Source: Gemmobacter aquarius
GTDB taxonomy: Bacteria; Pseudomonadota; Alphaproteobacteria; Rhodobacterales; Rhodobacteraceae
Reading direction: 5' to 3'
NCBI RefSeq assembly: GCF_003060865.1
Contig: NZ_CP028918.1
Coordinates: 504,001 to 568,000, forward strand
DNA: 64,000 nt
Position 1 is the first letter of the stretch. Each line of letters opens with the position of its first letter. The notes beneath the pieces were generated by a model. That model was not told where the DNA came from. It did no database searches and worked only from the letters and a program-made list of their open reading frames with translations. The position numbers and the translations under genes are program-made. Shown piece after piece: positions 49,999-59,698 of the stretch.

Positions 49999-50914
49999 GT
50001 CAGGGCGTCAGCGCCTTGCGCTGGGCGGCGCGGTCCTTGCCGAGTTTGCGTTCGCGCAGGATGATCAGGATGCCTGCGGTCACGACCAGCGCCGCCCCTG
50101 CCAACATGGTGCCGCTGGGCACTTCGGCAAAGACGAAATACCCGATGCCGATGGCAAAGAGCATCGAGGCATATTCGAAAGGTGCGACGAGCGAGGCATC
50201 GGCCTCGCGGTAGCTTGATGTCAGCAGGATCTGCCCGATCCCGCCAAGGATGCCGCAGCCGACCAGAAGTGCTGCCTCTTGCGGGGTGGGGATGACCCAG
50301 CCGAAGGGCAGGGTGACGAGCGAGAGGCCAGATGCGGTGACCGAGAACCAGAAGACCACCGTCGCCGTACGTTCGGTCTGCACCAGTTTACGGACGAAGA
50401 CCTGCGCCAGCGCCGCAAAGACCGCGCCGCCGAGAACAAGCATCGCGCCGAGAGCCTCGGTCTGGCCCGCGCCGTCGCGCAGCACGGTCAGGCGGGGCGA
50501 GAGGACGACGAGCACGCCGGTCAGTCCTAGTGCGACGCAAGAGATGCGGAAGGCGCGGACCTCTTCGTTCAGGAACATTGCGGCGAAGACCACGGTCAGC
50601 AGCGGGGCTGCGTAACCGATCGCCGTGACTTCGGGCAGCGGCAGATAGGCGAGGCCCGCAAAGCCGAGGCCCATCGCAACGGTCCCGGCGAAGCCGCGCC
50701 AGACATGGCCCAAGGGGTTTGCCGTGCGAAACCCGGTCGAAAGCTCGCGCCGCAGGGCAAGCCACGCGACGATCACGGGTATGGCGAAAAACGAGCGGAA
50801 GAACACCGCCTGCCCTGCCGGAACGTGCTGGGCTGTGGCCTTGATCATCGACGACATGACGATGAAAACAAGGACCGAGGCGATTTTCAGGGCGATGCCG
50901 CGCAGGGGGCGCAT
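49999..50914 (-). CDS. EamA/DMT-family transporter
   Basis: This protein of 304 residues has ten predicted membrane segments in two EamA halves (GIALKIASVLVFIVMSSMIK, SFFAIPVIVAWLALRR, VTAIGYAAPLLTVVFAAMFL; second half LGGAVFAALAQVFVRKLV, APFEYASMLFAIGIGYFVFA). It ends in a short basic tail. The family exports amino acids and other metabolites, but the substrate cannot be told. ATG 50914 (MRPLRGIALKI) is preferred over the longer open frame. It diverges from the adenine deaminase gene, which raises the possibility of purine-related transport. Confidence 0.85.
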
Positions 50915-51023
50915 TGAGAGTCTCGCTTTGGGTGTTTTCTCTATAGGGCCTATCCCGCCGCGCCGATAGGGCTGGACCGGTTGGAGCACGCAGGTCATCC
51001 TGTGCGAAAATGGAGAAACCGCG

Positions 51024-52727
51024 ATGCGACCAACCGCCCCTCTTGCCGACCGTATCGATCAGGGACGTGGCCTTGTGCCCGCCGATCTGGTGCTCAAGGG
51101 CGGGCGGGTGTTCGATCTGGTCACGGGCGAGCTGGTCGAGACCGATGTGGCGATTTGCGGCGATACGATCGTCGGTGTGTTCGGCGGCTACAGTGGGCAG
51201 CGCGAGGTCGATGTGTCGGGGCGCGTGCTGGTGGCGGGGTTCATCGACACGCATCTGCATATCGAAAGCTCGCTGGTCACGCCTTTCGAATTCGACCGCT
51301 GCGTCTTGCCGCGCGGCGTGACCACGGCGATCTGCGATCCGCATGAAATCGCCAATGTCTGCGGGCTGGACGGGATCAGGTATTTCCTCGATGCCTCGGA
51401 ACGCACCTTGATGGACATCAGGGTGCAGTTGTCGTCCTGCGTGCCCTCGACCCATATGGAGACGGCGGGGGCGCGGCTGGAAGCGGCGGACCTGATCCCG
51501 CTGATGGATCATCCCCGGGTGATCGGGCTGGCCGAGTTCATGAATTTTCCCGGAGTGCTGCACAAGGATGCAGGGTGCATGGCCAAGCTTGAGGCATGGC
51601 AGGGCCGCCATATCGACGGGCACGCGCCGCTTTTGCGCGGCAACGACCTGAACGGCTATATCGCGGCCGGGATATGGACCGAGCACGAGGCGACGAGCGC
51701 CGGGGAGGCGCTGGAAAAACTGCGAAAGGGAATGCGGGTGCTTATCCGTGAAGGGTCGGTATCGAAAGACCTGCACGCGCTGGTGTCTTTGCTAACGGAA
51801 CGCCACGCGCCCTATCTGTGCCTGTGCACCGATGACCGCAATCCTTTGGATATCGGCGAGCATGGGCATCTGGATTACATGATCCGCACGGCGATTGCGC
51901 TGGGGGCACCGCCCTTGGCGGTCTATCGCGCGGCCAGCCTTTCGGCGGCGGAAGCCTTCGGGCTGAAGGACCGGGGTTTGATCGCGCCGGGCAAGCGGGC
52001 GGATATCGTGGTGATCGACACGCTCGAAGGGTGCAATGCAAGCGCGGTCTTTGCGGGCGGGGTCGAGGTGACGGATGCGGCCTTTGCCGCACGCAAGACG
52101 ATTGAGCCGGTGGCGCGCCATTCGGTCAAGGCGCAGCGGGTCGAGCCGCACCATTTTCGCTGCGGTGGCAACAGGGTCGAAACACCGGTGATTGGCATCT
52201 TGCCCGGCAAGATCATCACCGAGCATCTGACCCATGAGATCGCGCCGACCGATGGCGACAAGCGGCCGGACCTTGCGCGTGACCTGCTGCGGATCGCGGT
52301 GATCGAGCGGCACGGGGTGAACGGCAATATCGCAACGGGCTTTGTCAAAGGGTTCGGGTTGAAGCGCGGGGCGATTGCTTCGACCGTGTGCCATGACCAT
52401 CACAACATCGCCGTGGTCGGGGCCGATTACGCCGACATGGCGCTGGCGGCGAACCGTCTGGGTGAAATCGAGGGCGGGTTCGTGGTGGTCGAGGGCGGGC
52501 GCGTGCTTGCCGAACTGGCGCTGCCGGTGGCGGGGCTGATGAGCCTCGAGCCGTTCGAGGTGGTGCGTGACGGGCTGGTCAAGCTGCGTGCGGCGGCGGC
52601 GGGCTTGGGCGTCGTGCTGGAGGAGCCGTTTTTGCAACTGGCCTTCCTTGCACTGCCGGTCATACCGCATCTCAAGATCACCGATTACGGCATGGTCGAT
52701 GTGGACAGGTTCGAGGTTATCCCCTGA
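51024..52727 (+). CDS. ade: Adenine deaminase
   Basis: Ade converts adenine to hypoxanthine and ammonia. The 567-residue amidohydrolase has the metal motif [13 protein letters not shown] near residue 75, [11 protein letters not shown] near 104, [10 protein letters not shown] near 173, DGHAPLL near 200 and [19 protein letters not shown] near 268, followed by the C-terminal domain of adenine deaminases ([20 protein letters not shown]). GGAG lies eight bases before ATG 51024. About 130 bases with no obvious feature separate it from exoD. Confidence 0.93.
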   Translation: MRPTAPLADRIDQGRGLVPADLVLKGGRVFDLVTGELVETDVAICGDTIVGVFGGYSGQREVDVSGRVLVAGFIDTHLHIESSLVTPFEFDRCVLPRGVTTAICDPHEIANVCGLDGIRYFLDASERTLMDIRVQLSSCVPSTHMETAGARLEAADLIPLMDHPRVIGLAEFMNFPGVLHKDAGCMAKLEAWQGRHIDGHAPLLRGNDLNGYIAAGIWTEHEATSAGEALEKLRKGMRVLIREGSVSKDLHALVSLLTERHAPYLCLCTDDRNPLDIGEHGHLDYMIRTAIALGAPPLAVYRAASLSAAEAFGLKDRGLIAPGKRADIVVIDTLEGCNASAVFAGGVEVTDAAFAARKTIEPVARHSVKAQRVEPHHFRCGGNRVETPVIGILPGKIITEHLTHEIAPTDGDKRPDLARDLLRIAVIERHGVNGNIATGFVKGFGLKRGAIASTVCHDHHNIAVVGADYADMALAANRLGEIEGGFVVVEGGRVLAELALPVAGLMSLEPFEVVRDGLVKLRAAAAGLGVVLEEPFLQLAFLALPVIPHLKITDYGMVDVDRFEVIP

Positions 52728-52857
52728 CACGCAGGCGTGATCGCCCCCGACCAAAGGGGGTGATGCGAAACGGTCATGCATCCGGCATAGGGTAAGAGCC
52801 ACGGATTGGGCGGCGCGGGCAGACGCGCCGCGAAGCTGAGCTGAAGGACGACGCCAG

Positions 52858-53520
52858 ATGGCGAGAGGCAGATCGATCGCGAAACGGTTCCGCAAGGGGG
52901 TCAATGGACCGGTTCCCGAGGGGAAGAAGCGGTTTTCACAAATCCTCGACGCGATCGGGGCCGATGAACGGCGCGACCGCGTGTCGGTGTCCGACCTGAT
53001 GCGGGCGATGGACGCGCGGGCAGTGGCGGCGCTGATCCTGCTTTTTGCCTTGCCCAACGTCATTCCGGCGCCACCCGGCACATCAGCGATCCTTGGCTTG
53101 CCGCTGCTCTACCTCACGGCGCAGATGATGCTGGGCAAACTGCCGTGGTTGCCGGCCTTTATCGCCGATAGGTCGATGCTACGCAGCGATTATGTGTCAT
53201 TCGTCGGGCGGGTCACGCCGCTGCTCGCGCGGGCCGAACGGCTGCTGAAACCGCGCTTCCTGTTCCTGACTTCGGTCAATGCCGAGCGTGTGGTCGGTGG
53301 CTTTTGCCTGTTTCTGGCCGTGGTGCTGGCCTTGCCGATTCCCTTGGGCAACATGCTGCCTGCGCTGGCGATATCGCTGATGGCGCTGGGCGTGCTGGAG
53401 CGGGACGGCGTCTGGGTCGTGCTGGGGGCGGCGGTGGGCGTGGGGTCGCTGATGATCGTCTGGGGCGTCGTCTACGCGCTGACCAAGGCCGCGATCTTTG
53501 TGCTTATGAACGCGTTCTGA
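52858..53520 (+). CDS. exoD: ExoD-like exopolysaccharide synthesis protein
   Basis: The 220-residue membrane protein matches ExoD (first described for Rhizobium exopolysaccharide production and alkaline tolerance). A basic N-terminal region (FSQILDAIGADERRDRVSVS) is followed by AALILLFALPNVIPAPPGTS near residue 58, the diagnostic loop. About four more membrane segments follow (LFLAVVLALPIPLGNMLPAL, VGVGSLMIVWGVVYALTKAA). Its exact activity is unknown. It stands alone and converges with the binding-protein gene. Confidence 0.85.
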   Translation: MARGRSIAKRFRKGVNGPVPEGKKRFSQILDAIGADERRDRVSVSDLMRAMDARAVAALILLFALPNVIPAPPGTSAILGLPLLYLTAQMMLGKLPWLPAFIADRSMLRSDYVSFVGRVTPLLARAERLLKPRFLFLTSVNAERVVGGFCLFLAVVLALPIPLGNMLPALAISLMALGVLERDGVWVVLGAAVGVGSLMIVWGVVYALTKAAIFVLMNAF

Positions 53521-53595
53521 CCAAAAGTGCCCCCGCAAGCCGGGCTTGGGGGGCAAGTGCGGGATGATCATGGGAGCATCCCGGGTCGTCAGGTG

Positions 53596-53621
53596 GCGCG
53601 GCCCGCTTTCGGGGGCCGCGC
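53596..53621 (-). terminator. GC-rich hairpin after the polyamine-type binding-protein gene
   Basis: GCGCGGCCC (53596-53604) and GGGCCGCGC (53613-53621) pair perfectly around an eight-base loop, nine bases beyond the minus-strand stop at 53630. No T run follows. Confidence 0.6.
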
Positions 53622-53629
53622 AAGCTGCG

Positions 53630-54709
53630 TCAGTTCGCGGCGAGCCAGGAATTGAAACGCTCGTTCAGTTCCGAGTCGTGATCGACCCAGAATTCGTAGG
53701 ACGAGGCGAGCGCATTGGTCAGGTTTGCCGCCGCCGTGGGCATGTGCGGGGCCATTTCGGTCTTGCCATCGTTGAACAGGCCGACAAATTCGCCCGAGGA
53801 TTTGCGCGCCGGGCCATAGCTGATCCATTTCGCCTGTTCGGCCAAGGGCTTGGTGCCGGTCGCATAGGCCAGATACTTCTTGGCCGCTTCGAGGTTCGGC
53901 GTGCCCTTCGGGATAACGAACATGTCGTATTCATAGACCTGACCATCCCAGATGACCTGAAACGGTTTGCCCTCGTTCACGGCCGCCGCGAAGATGCGAC
54001 CGTTGTAGGCGGTGGTCATGGCCACTTCGCCATCGGCGAGCAGTTGCGGCGGTTGCGCGCCCGCTTCCCACCAGATCGTGTCGGCCTTGATCGTGTCGAG
54101 CTTGGCGAAGGCGCGGTCGACCCCTTCGGGCGTGTCGAGCGTTGCGTAAACCTCGGCTGCGGGGACGCCATCGGCCATCAACGCCATTTCGAGGTTGGCT
54201 TTCGCGCCCTTCCTCATGCCGCGCTTGCCGGGGAATTTCTCGGTGTCGAAGAAATCGGCGATGCCGGTCGGGGCGGTGGGGAATTTGGTGGTGTCATAGG
54301 CGAAGACGGTCGAGAAGACGATGTTTGCAACGCCACAATCTGTCAGCGCGCCGGGCAGGAAATCTTCGGCGGCGGGCGTGCCATCGGGGGCTGCGGGCAG
54401 CGCGGAATGGTCGATGGTTTCGAGAAGCCCTTCGTCGCACATCCGCACGGCATCGGCATATTCGACATCGGCGATATCGATGGTGACGTTCTTGGCCTCG
54501 ACCATCGCCTTGACCGGGGTGGCGGGGTTGTCGGCGTCGACCATGTTGACGGTCACGCCGGTTTCGGCGGTGTAGGGCTTGTTGTAGCCTTCGATCTGGC
54601 TGGTGGCATAGGCGCCGCCCCATGACATCAGCGTCACTTCCTCGGCCTGCGCGGCAAGCGACAGGCTGGACAGGGCTGTGGTCAGGACGATCAGTTTCTT
54701 GATGGACAT
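53630..54709 (-). CDS. Polyamine-type ABC transporter substrate-binding protein, orphan
   Basis: The 359-residue protein has a signal peptide ending AAQAEE (residue 22) and the fold of PotD/PotF-like binding proteins: VTLMSWGGAYATSQIEGYNK, DIADVEYADAVRMCDEGLLE, VFAYDTTKFPTAPTGIADFF and TIWWEAGAQPPQLLADGEVA. The family binds putrescine, spermidine or related cations. No permease or ATPase gene is nearby, so it must work with a transporter encoded elsewhere or act as a sensor. About 200 bases upstream of its start show no gene. Confidence 0.87.
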   Translation of the reverse strand: MSIKKLIVLTTALSSLSLAAQAEEVTLMSWGGAYATSQIEGYNKPYTAETGVTVNMVDADNPATPVKAMVEAKNVTIDIADVEYADAVRMCDEGLLETIDHSALPAAPDGTPAAEDFLPGALTDCGVANIVFSTVFAYDTTKFPTAPTGIADFFDTEKFPGKRGMRKGAKANLEMALMADGVPAAEVYATLDTPEGVDRAFAKLDTIKADTIWWEAGAQPPQLLADGEVAMTTAYNGRIFAAAVNEGKPFQVIWDGQVYEYDMFVIPKGTPNLEAAKKYLAYATGTKPLAEQAKWISYGPARKSSGEFVGLFNDGKTEMAPHMPTAAANLTNALASSYEFWVDHDSELNERFNSWLAAN

Positions 54710-54907
54710 ATGGTTGCTCCCCTGAAGCGGTGATGACGAGACCTGAACGGCCTACTGATTCCGCAGACAGAGTTTGGAGCGGCGGCAGTGGAGGGCAGAG
54801 CATTGCACGCGCCCTGCGCCCTGCATTCATGCATAGTGCCTGCCATTAAGCCGGAATCGAAGCCAAGCGCACAACTTTTCCGCGAAACTTGGCTTCGCGG
54901 CAAACGG

Positions 54908-55141
54908 TCAGTGCAGGTCGAGCTTGGGCAGGCTGTGCGTGCTTTGGCGGTAGCGGCGCTCGGGCAGGGGCGAGTGAATCACCTGTACGTCGACGTTGTG
55001 CAACGCCTCGTAGGAGGCCGTAATGCGGGCAGAGGCGGGAAAGCCGGGCGCTTCGTCGACGAATTCGAACATCGCGCCGAAGGGCACACCGGGAAACGCG
55101 GGCACATCATAGCTGATGACGATCCGGACATAGACGTGCAT
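54908..55141 (-). CDS. Small hypothetical protein
   Basis: This gene encodes 77 residues beginning MHVYVRIVISYDVPAFPGVP and continuing FGAMFEFVDEAPGFPASARI, TASYEALHNVDVQVIHSPLP. Codon use is typical of the window, with strong GC at third positions, which favours a real gene over a chance frame. It has no signal peptide, membrane segment or known domain. ATG 55141 is the best internal start; one six codons upstream is possible. It stands alone between the binding-protein and ABC-exporter genes. Confidence 0.55.
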   Translation of the reverse strand: MHVYVRIVISYDVPAFPGVPFGAMFEFVDEAPGFPASARITASYEALHNVDVQVIHSPLPERRYRQSTHSLPKLDLH

Positions 55142-55445
55142 CGAACAAGCCCTTTGCAAAGAAACCTTTTGCCGCTGGTCTTGACAGTCTAGGGCGCGTC
55201 GATGCTGCGCGCGATACGGCCAAAGGGCAGGCCGGGGTGTGCTTTCGACAGAGTGTCGCTGCGGCAGGGAAGGGTGGCAAGGGATCGCTTGGCGGGAAAA
55301 TGCGTGTTGCAGGCGGGAAGGGCGCCACTTATCTTTCAGCTTGTTTTAAGGGAGTTGCTGATGGGTAGCGGCACGAGGCTTGCGGATGATCGTCCCGGGA
55401 CGATCGTTTTCGGCACGTTGCTGTTGCCATGATGGCATTGGTTAT
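55142..55445. other. Intergenic region upstream of the ABC exporter
   Basis: About 300 bases without a convincing gene. Short frames exist on both strands (for example 55202-55432 plus, 55107-55328 minus), but their codon use and composition look like chance. The only structured feature is the palindrome at 55388-55405. The region probably holds promoters for both flanking genes. Confidence 0.5.
55388..55405. promoter_or_regulatory. Perfect 18-base palindrome upstream of the ABC exporter
   Basis: GATCGTCCCGGGACGATC is its own reverse complement, centred about 50 bases before the exporter start at 55446 and followed by GTTTTCGG. A loopless palindrome of this length suggests a dimeric repressor site rather than an RNA hairpin. 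No regulator gene is adjacent. Confidence 0.5.
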
Positions 55446-57293
55446 ATGAATTTGAAATCAGTGTTCTCCTTTCGTCGGGGCATGGCCGCAGGCGTGGCAG
55501 AGCCGTCCCAACCGGCGCAAGAGCTTACACCCTCCCACCTGATCAAGCGCGTCTTGCGCGAGAACGTCGGCAAGCAGCGGTGGCTTTATGCCGTGGCGAT
55601 CTGCGCGATGGTTCTGGTTGCGGCCACCACCTCGGCAACGGCATGGATCATGGAGGCGATCTTCGACGTGCTTTCGGGCGCGACGGGGGCGCATGATCCC
55701 TTTGCCGTGTCCGTCGTCGTGCTGCTGATCTTTGCGATGAAGGGCATCGCCGGATATGTCCAGCAGGTCGCGCTAAGCCATGCGGGGAACCGCGTCGTCT
55801 CGCGCATCCAGAACAAGGTTTATACCAAGCTTCTGCGTCAGGACGCCGGATGGTTCGACGTGACCGAGTCTTCCACCATCATGATCTATGTGACGCACGG
55901 CGCCCAATCGGCGCGGCAGGTCATCGATATCGTCGTCACCTCGGCGACGCGCGATCTGTTGACGCTGATCGGGCTGGTGGCCGTCATGGTCTGGCAGAAT
56001 GCACTGCTGTCGCTGGTCTTCCTGTTCATCCTTCCGGTGGCGCTGCTTGGGGTGCGGGCAGTGCTGGGGCAGGTCCGCAAGATCGCTGCTGCGGAACTCG
56101 GGTCTTTGGCCGAAATCACCAAGATCGTCGCCGAAACGTCGGCAGGGTTGCGGGTGGTCCGCAGTTTCGGTCTGGAGCGCATCCTTTCGCTGCGGATGAG
56201 CAAGGCCGTCAGGGATGTCGAAAAACGCTCGAATGCCATCGTGCGGCTGGAAAGCATCACTGTGCCGATGATGGATATCCTTGCAGGGGCGGCAATCGGG
56301 GCGGTCATTCTGGTCAACACACTGGGCGCCCAAACCGAAACGCCGGCGACGGCGGGCGAGGTCATGTCGTTCATAACCGCGCTTCTGATGGCCTATGAAC
56401 CGGCAAAGCGGCTGTCGCGGGTGCGTGTCACACTCGAGGCGGCCTTTATCGGGGTGCGGTTGATGTTTTCGATTCTCGACCGGCCCGATGCGATTGCCGA
56501 TGCGCCGGATGCGACCGGATTGGTGGTCACAGAGGGCAGCGTTGCGCTGCGCGGGGTGACTTTCCATTACGCTGCGAAACCGGTGCTGGACGGTCTTACG
56601 CTGGTTTTCCCGGCGGGCAAGGTGACTGCCATCGTCGGGCCCTCGGGCGGGGGGAAGTCTACGATCATGAGCCTGCTCTTGCGGCTTTACGATCCGCAAG
56701 CGGGATCGGTCGAGATCGACGGAACCGATCTGCGGGGTGTCACCCGCGGCTCGTTGCGGGCGAACCTGTCCTATGCGGGCCAGAACACCTTTCTTTTCTC
56801 GGCCAGCGTGCGCGACAACATCCGCATGGGGCGCGAGAACGCGACCAATGAAGAGGTCGAAGCTGCAGCCGCCAAGGCGCAGGCGCATGATTTCATCATG
56901 GCCCTGCCGCAGGGTTACGACACGCAGGTCGGGGAAAACGGAGCCTTCCTGTCGGGCGGGCAGCGGCAGCGTCTGTCGCTGGCGCGGGCGATGCTGAGGG
57001 ATGCGCCGATCCTCTTGCTGGACGAGGCGACGAGCGCGCTCGACAACCACTCGGAGCGTCTGGTGCGCGATGCCATCGCAGCGACAACGGCAAGCCGGAC
57101 CACAATCGTCATCGCGCACCGGCTTTCGTCGGTGCTGGTGGCGGACGAGGTCATGTATATCGAGGGCGGGCGTCTGGTCGAGCAGGGGCCGATCCAGCAG
57201 TTGCTTGCGGGCGACACGCGCTTTGCGCGACTGTTCCGGTCGGAACTCGATGGCGCGACGCCGGAACCGGATATTCTGGATGTCGCTTCGTGA
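55446..57293 (+). CDS. ABC exporter, fused permease and ATPase (MsbA-like)
   Basis: The 615-residue half-transporter has a six-helix exporter domain (residues 45-330: LYAVAICAMVLVAATTSATA, GNRVVSRIQNKVYTKLLRQD). A nucleotide-binding domain follows, with Walker A VGPSGGGKST near 400, signature LSGGQRQRLSLARA near 503, Walker B ILLLDEATSALD near 522 and H-loop IVIAHRLSS. It works as a homodimer and probably moves a lipid, lipid-linked glycan or peptide outward. It lies 192 bases before a methyltransferase and a WbsX-like gene, which points to surface glycans. ATG 55446 is the first plausible start. Confidence 0.87.
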   Translation: MNLKSVFSFRRGMAAGVAEPSQPAQELTPSHLIKRVLRENVGKQRWLYAVAICAMVLVAATTSATAWIMEAIFDVLSGATGAHDPFAVSVVVLLIFAMKGIAGYVQQVALSHAGNRVVSRIQNKVYTKLLRQDAGWFDVTESSTIMIYVTHGAQSARQVIDIVVTSATRDLLTLIGLVAVMVWQNALLSLVFLFILPVALLGVRAVLGQVRKIAAAELGSLAEITKIVAETSAGLRVVRSFGLERILSLRMSKAVRDVEKRSNAIVRLESITVPMMDILAGAAIGAVILVNTLGAQTETPATAGEVMSFITALLMAYEPAKRLSRVRVTLEAAFIGVRLMFSILDRPDAIADAPDATGLVVTEGSVALRGVTFHYAAKPVLDGLTLVFPAGKVTAIVGPSGGGKSTIMSLLLRLYDPQAGSVEIDGTDLRGVTRGSLRANLSYAGQNTFLFSASVRDNIRMGRENATNEEVEAAAAKAQAHDFIMALPQGYDTQVGENGAFLSGGQRQRLSLARAMLRDAPILLLDEATSALDNHSERLVRDAIAATTASRTTIVIAHRLSSVLVADEVMYIEGGRLVEQGPIQQLLAGDTRFARLFRSELDGATPEPDILDVAS

Positions 57294-57485
57294 CCGGCGG
57301 TATCATCCGGGAACGCGTGAAACTTTACATTCGAACCGAACAAATTTAGGCATTGGAGAGACGGATGGGGTGTTTCGAAAGACACTGGTTTTCGGGCATC
57401 GCCAATCGCGGCAAAGACGGCAATCCATGCCGGACGTTCCGCGTGACCGGTTAATGAGTGAACGTTTTATGGAGTCCGCGCGGTC

Positions 57486-58397
57486 ATGAGTGAAAAGAGA
57501 CACACCTACGAGTACGAGATCGACAGGGACTCCGACACCGCACCCGCGCGTGTTTTGTCGATGGTCAAGCCGGGCAGCAAGGTTCTGGAAATCGGCGCGG
57601 GACCTGGGTCTATCACCCGGGTTCTGGTGAACGAAAAGAAGTGCACGGTCGTCGCACTCGAGGTCGAAGAGACCGCGCTGGAAAAGCTGCGCCAGATTTG
57701 CGGGACGGTCTATGCGTCGGACTTGAACAAGCTGGGCTGGAGTGCCGAGATCGAGGCCGCGCATGGCAAGTTCGACTATGTCATTGCCGCCGATGTGCTG
57801 GAGCATGTCTACAACCCCTCGGGCGTGCTTTCGGAAATGCGCGACCTGCTGAACGACACCGGGTCGGTCATCCTGTCCTTGCCGCATGGCGGGCATTGTG
57901 CAGTGCTGGGCTGTCTGGTGGACGAGGATTTCGAATATCGCGACTGGGGTCTTCTGGACCGGACGCATGTGCGCTTTTTCGGGATCAAGAACGTGCAAGA
58001 GCTTTATCGCGGGCAGGGGATGGCCATCGAAGAAGCGCAGTTCGTGGTCCGCACGCCCGAGATGACCGAATTCGTCGCTCGTTGGAAGCGGCTGCCCCAA
58101 GACGTGCGCGATGCCTTGCGGCGTAACCGCTTTGCCGATGTGTATCAGGTGGTAAGCCGTGCGCGGCCTGTTTTGAAGGTGGCCGCGCCGGTCGATCTGA
58201 TGGAACAGACCGTGCCGCCGACCGCGCCCGCGATCGGGGATTACTGGGTTTCGGTCATGTCGGGGTTGCCGGTCGATCCGGCGCGCGACCTGCGGACGAC
58301 CATCGTCGACTTTACGCCGCCTGCGCCTCCGCGCCGCAAACGGTTTCGCGGGTTGCGCCGGCTTTTTGCCAAGCTGCGGCTCAAGGTGAGTGGCTGA
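57486..58397 (+). CDS. Class I SAM-dependent methyltransferase
   Basis: This 303-residue protein has a Rossmann-type SAM-binding core: KVLEIGAGPGSITRVLVNEK near residue 32, acidic VVALEVEETALEKLRQICGT, KFDYVIAADVLEHVYNPSGV near 95-115, and VILSLPHGGHCAVLGCLVDE. The C-terminal 50 residues are basic and proline-rich (PPAPPRRKRFRGLRRLFAKL), similar in style to the C-terminus of the next protein. The pairing with a WbsX-type gene two bases downstream suggests that it methylates a surface sugar. The substrate is not known. Confidence 0.82.
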   Translation: MSEKRHTYEYEIDRDSDTAPARVLSMVKPGSKVLEIGAGPGSITRVLVNEKKCTVVALEVEETALEKLRQICGTVYASDLNKLGWSAEIEAAHGKFDYVIAADVLEHVYNPSGVLSEMRDLLNDTGSVILSLPHGGHCAVLGCLVDEDFEYRDWGLLDRTHVRFFGIKNVQELYRGQGMAIEEAQFVVRTPEMTEFVARWKRLPQDVRDALRRNRFADVYQVVSRARPVLKVAAPVDLMEQTVPPTAPAIGDYWVSVMSGLPVDPARDLRTTIVDFTPPAPPRRKRFRGLRRLFAKLRLKVSG

Positions 58398-58399
58398 GC

Positions 58400-59620
58400 A
58401 TGGGACAGGATGTCAAGGCGATTGCCTATTTTCTTACCCAGTTCCATCCGTTCCCCGAGAATGACGCATGGTGGGGCAAGGGTTTTACCGAATGGACCAA
58501 TTCGTCCAAGGCCAAGCCGCTTTTCAAGGGGCATTATCAGCCGCATTTTCCGGCTGATCTGGGATACTACGACCTGCGGCTGAAAGAGACGCGGCACGAA
58601 CAGATCAAACTGGCCAAGCAATACGGAATTCACGGGTTTTGCTATTACTACTACTGGTTTTCGGGCAAACGACTGCTTGAACAACCGCTCGATGCGATGT
58701 TCGACGACCCCGAGTCGGATTTTCCCTATTGCCTGTGCTGGGCCAATGAAAACTGGACGCGACGCTGGGATGCCGGATCGACCGAGATATTGATGGAGCA
58801 GAAATATCTGCCCATCGACGACACGCTGTTTATCGAGTCGATCGCCAAATACCTTGCCGACCCGCGCTATATCCGCTTCGAGGGAAAGCCGCTGCTGATC
58901 GTATATCGGCCGCAGCAGATGCCCGATGCCAAGCGCAGCGTGGCAGTCTGGCGCGAATATTGCCGCAAGGCGGGGATCGGCGAGATCCATGTCCGCGCCG
59001 CCCTGACGCATCGCAACCACACCTACAAGCAGTTCGATTTCGACGGGTCGGTAGAGTTTCCACCCCATAGCATGAACTGCGAGAACCTGTCGTCGCAGAT
59101 CAGCTTTCACGGCCACTTCACCGGATATTGCCCCGATTACAAGGACGTGGCCGAGCAGTATCTGGAATACAGGTACGGCGAGACTGCGCTCGGGTTCCGG
59201 TCGGTTTTTCCGTCATGGGACAATACGGCGCGGATGGGTGATCGGGCGACGACGATCCTGAACGGGACGCCGGAAAACTATGAATACTGGCTGAAGCGGG
59301 CGGTCGAGGCGAGCCAGCGGGATTTTCCCGACCGCGAAAAGTTCGTGTTCATCAACGCATGGAACGAATGGGCCGAAGGCGCGCATCTGGAACCGGATCA
59401 GAAATACGGCCACAGGTTCCTCGAAGCGACAGCACGGGTGCTGCGCGGGGAATCGACCGTGTCGGGCTGGACGCACGTCGGGGTGCAAGATGACATGCGC
59501 CCCACGCCGGCCGAGGTCGAGGCGGTGGTTTACGTCCAATCGCAAAGCCGCAAGAAAAGCAAACTGAGCCGCGCCTTCCGCAAGCTGCGCGATACGCTGA
59601 ACGGGCGCCGTTTCCGCTAG
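58400..59620 (+). CDS. WbsX-like protein (glycoside hydrolase 99-like domain)
   Basis: This protein of 406 residues matches the WbsX family found in lipopolysaccharide and exopolysaccharide clusters, related to glycoside hydrolase family 99. Conserved blocks are AIAYFLTQFHPFPENDAWWG, KGFTEWTN near residue 30, YGIHGFCYYYYWFSGKRLLE near 75, CLCWANENWTRRWDAGS near 114, and VFINAWNEWAEGAHLEPDQK near 316. The C-terminal 60 residues are basic. It has no signal peptide. It starts two bases after the methyltransferase stop. Whether it cleaves or builds a glycan is unresolved. Confidence 0.85.
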   Translation: MGQDVKAIAYFLTQFHPFPENDAWWGKGFTEWTNSSKAKPLFKGHYQPHFPADLGYYDLRLKETRHEQIKLAKQYGIHGFCYYYYWFSGKRLLEQPLDAMFDDPESDFPYCLCWANENWTRRWDAGSTEILMEQKYLPIDDTLFIESIAKYLADPRYIRFEGKPLLIVYRPQQMPDAKRSVAVWREYCRKAGIGEIHVRAALTHRNHTYKQFDFDGSVEFPPHSMNCENLSSQISFHGHFTGYCPDYKDVAEQYLEYRYGETALGFRSVFPSWDNTARMGDRATTILNGTPENYEYWLKRAVEASQRDFPDREKFVFINAWNEWAEGAHLEPDQKYGHRFLEATARVLRGESTVSGWTHVGVQDDMRPTPAEVEAVVYVQSQSRKKSKLSRAFRKLRDTLNGRRFR

Positions 59621-59648
59621 GTTTACGTGCCCGAGGTTCGAGTGAAAT

Positions 59649-59676
59649 CCCGCCGCGCGGTTGACCGCGCGGCGGG
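59649..59676. terminator. Bidirectional hairpin between the WbsX-like gene and ilvD
   Basis: CCCGCCGCGCGGT and ACCGCGCGGCGGG pair perfectly over 13 bases around TG, flanked by AAAT and GTTT. It lies between convergent genes and can end both. Confidence 0.75.
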
Positions 59677-59698
59677 GTTTCCATTGGAAGCCGTAGTT

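Noticed and set aside
55202..55432. Possible 76-residue gene upstream of the ABC exporter
   Set aside because: Codon use is poor, there is no ribosome binding site, and it crosses the palindrome that looks regulatory.
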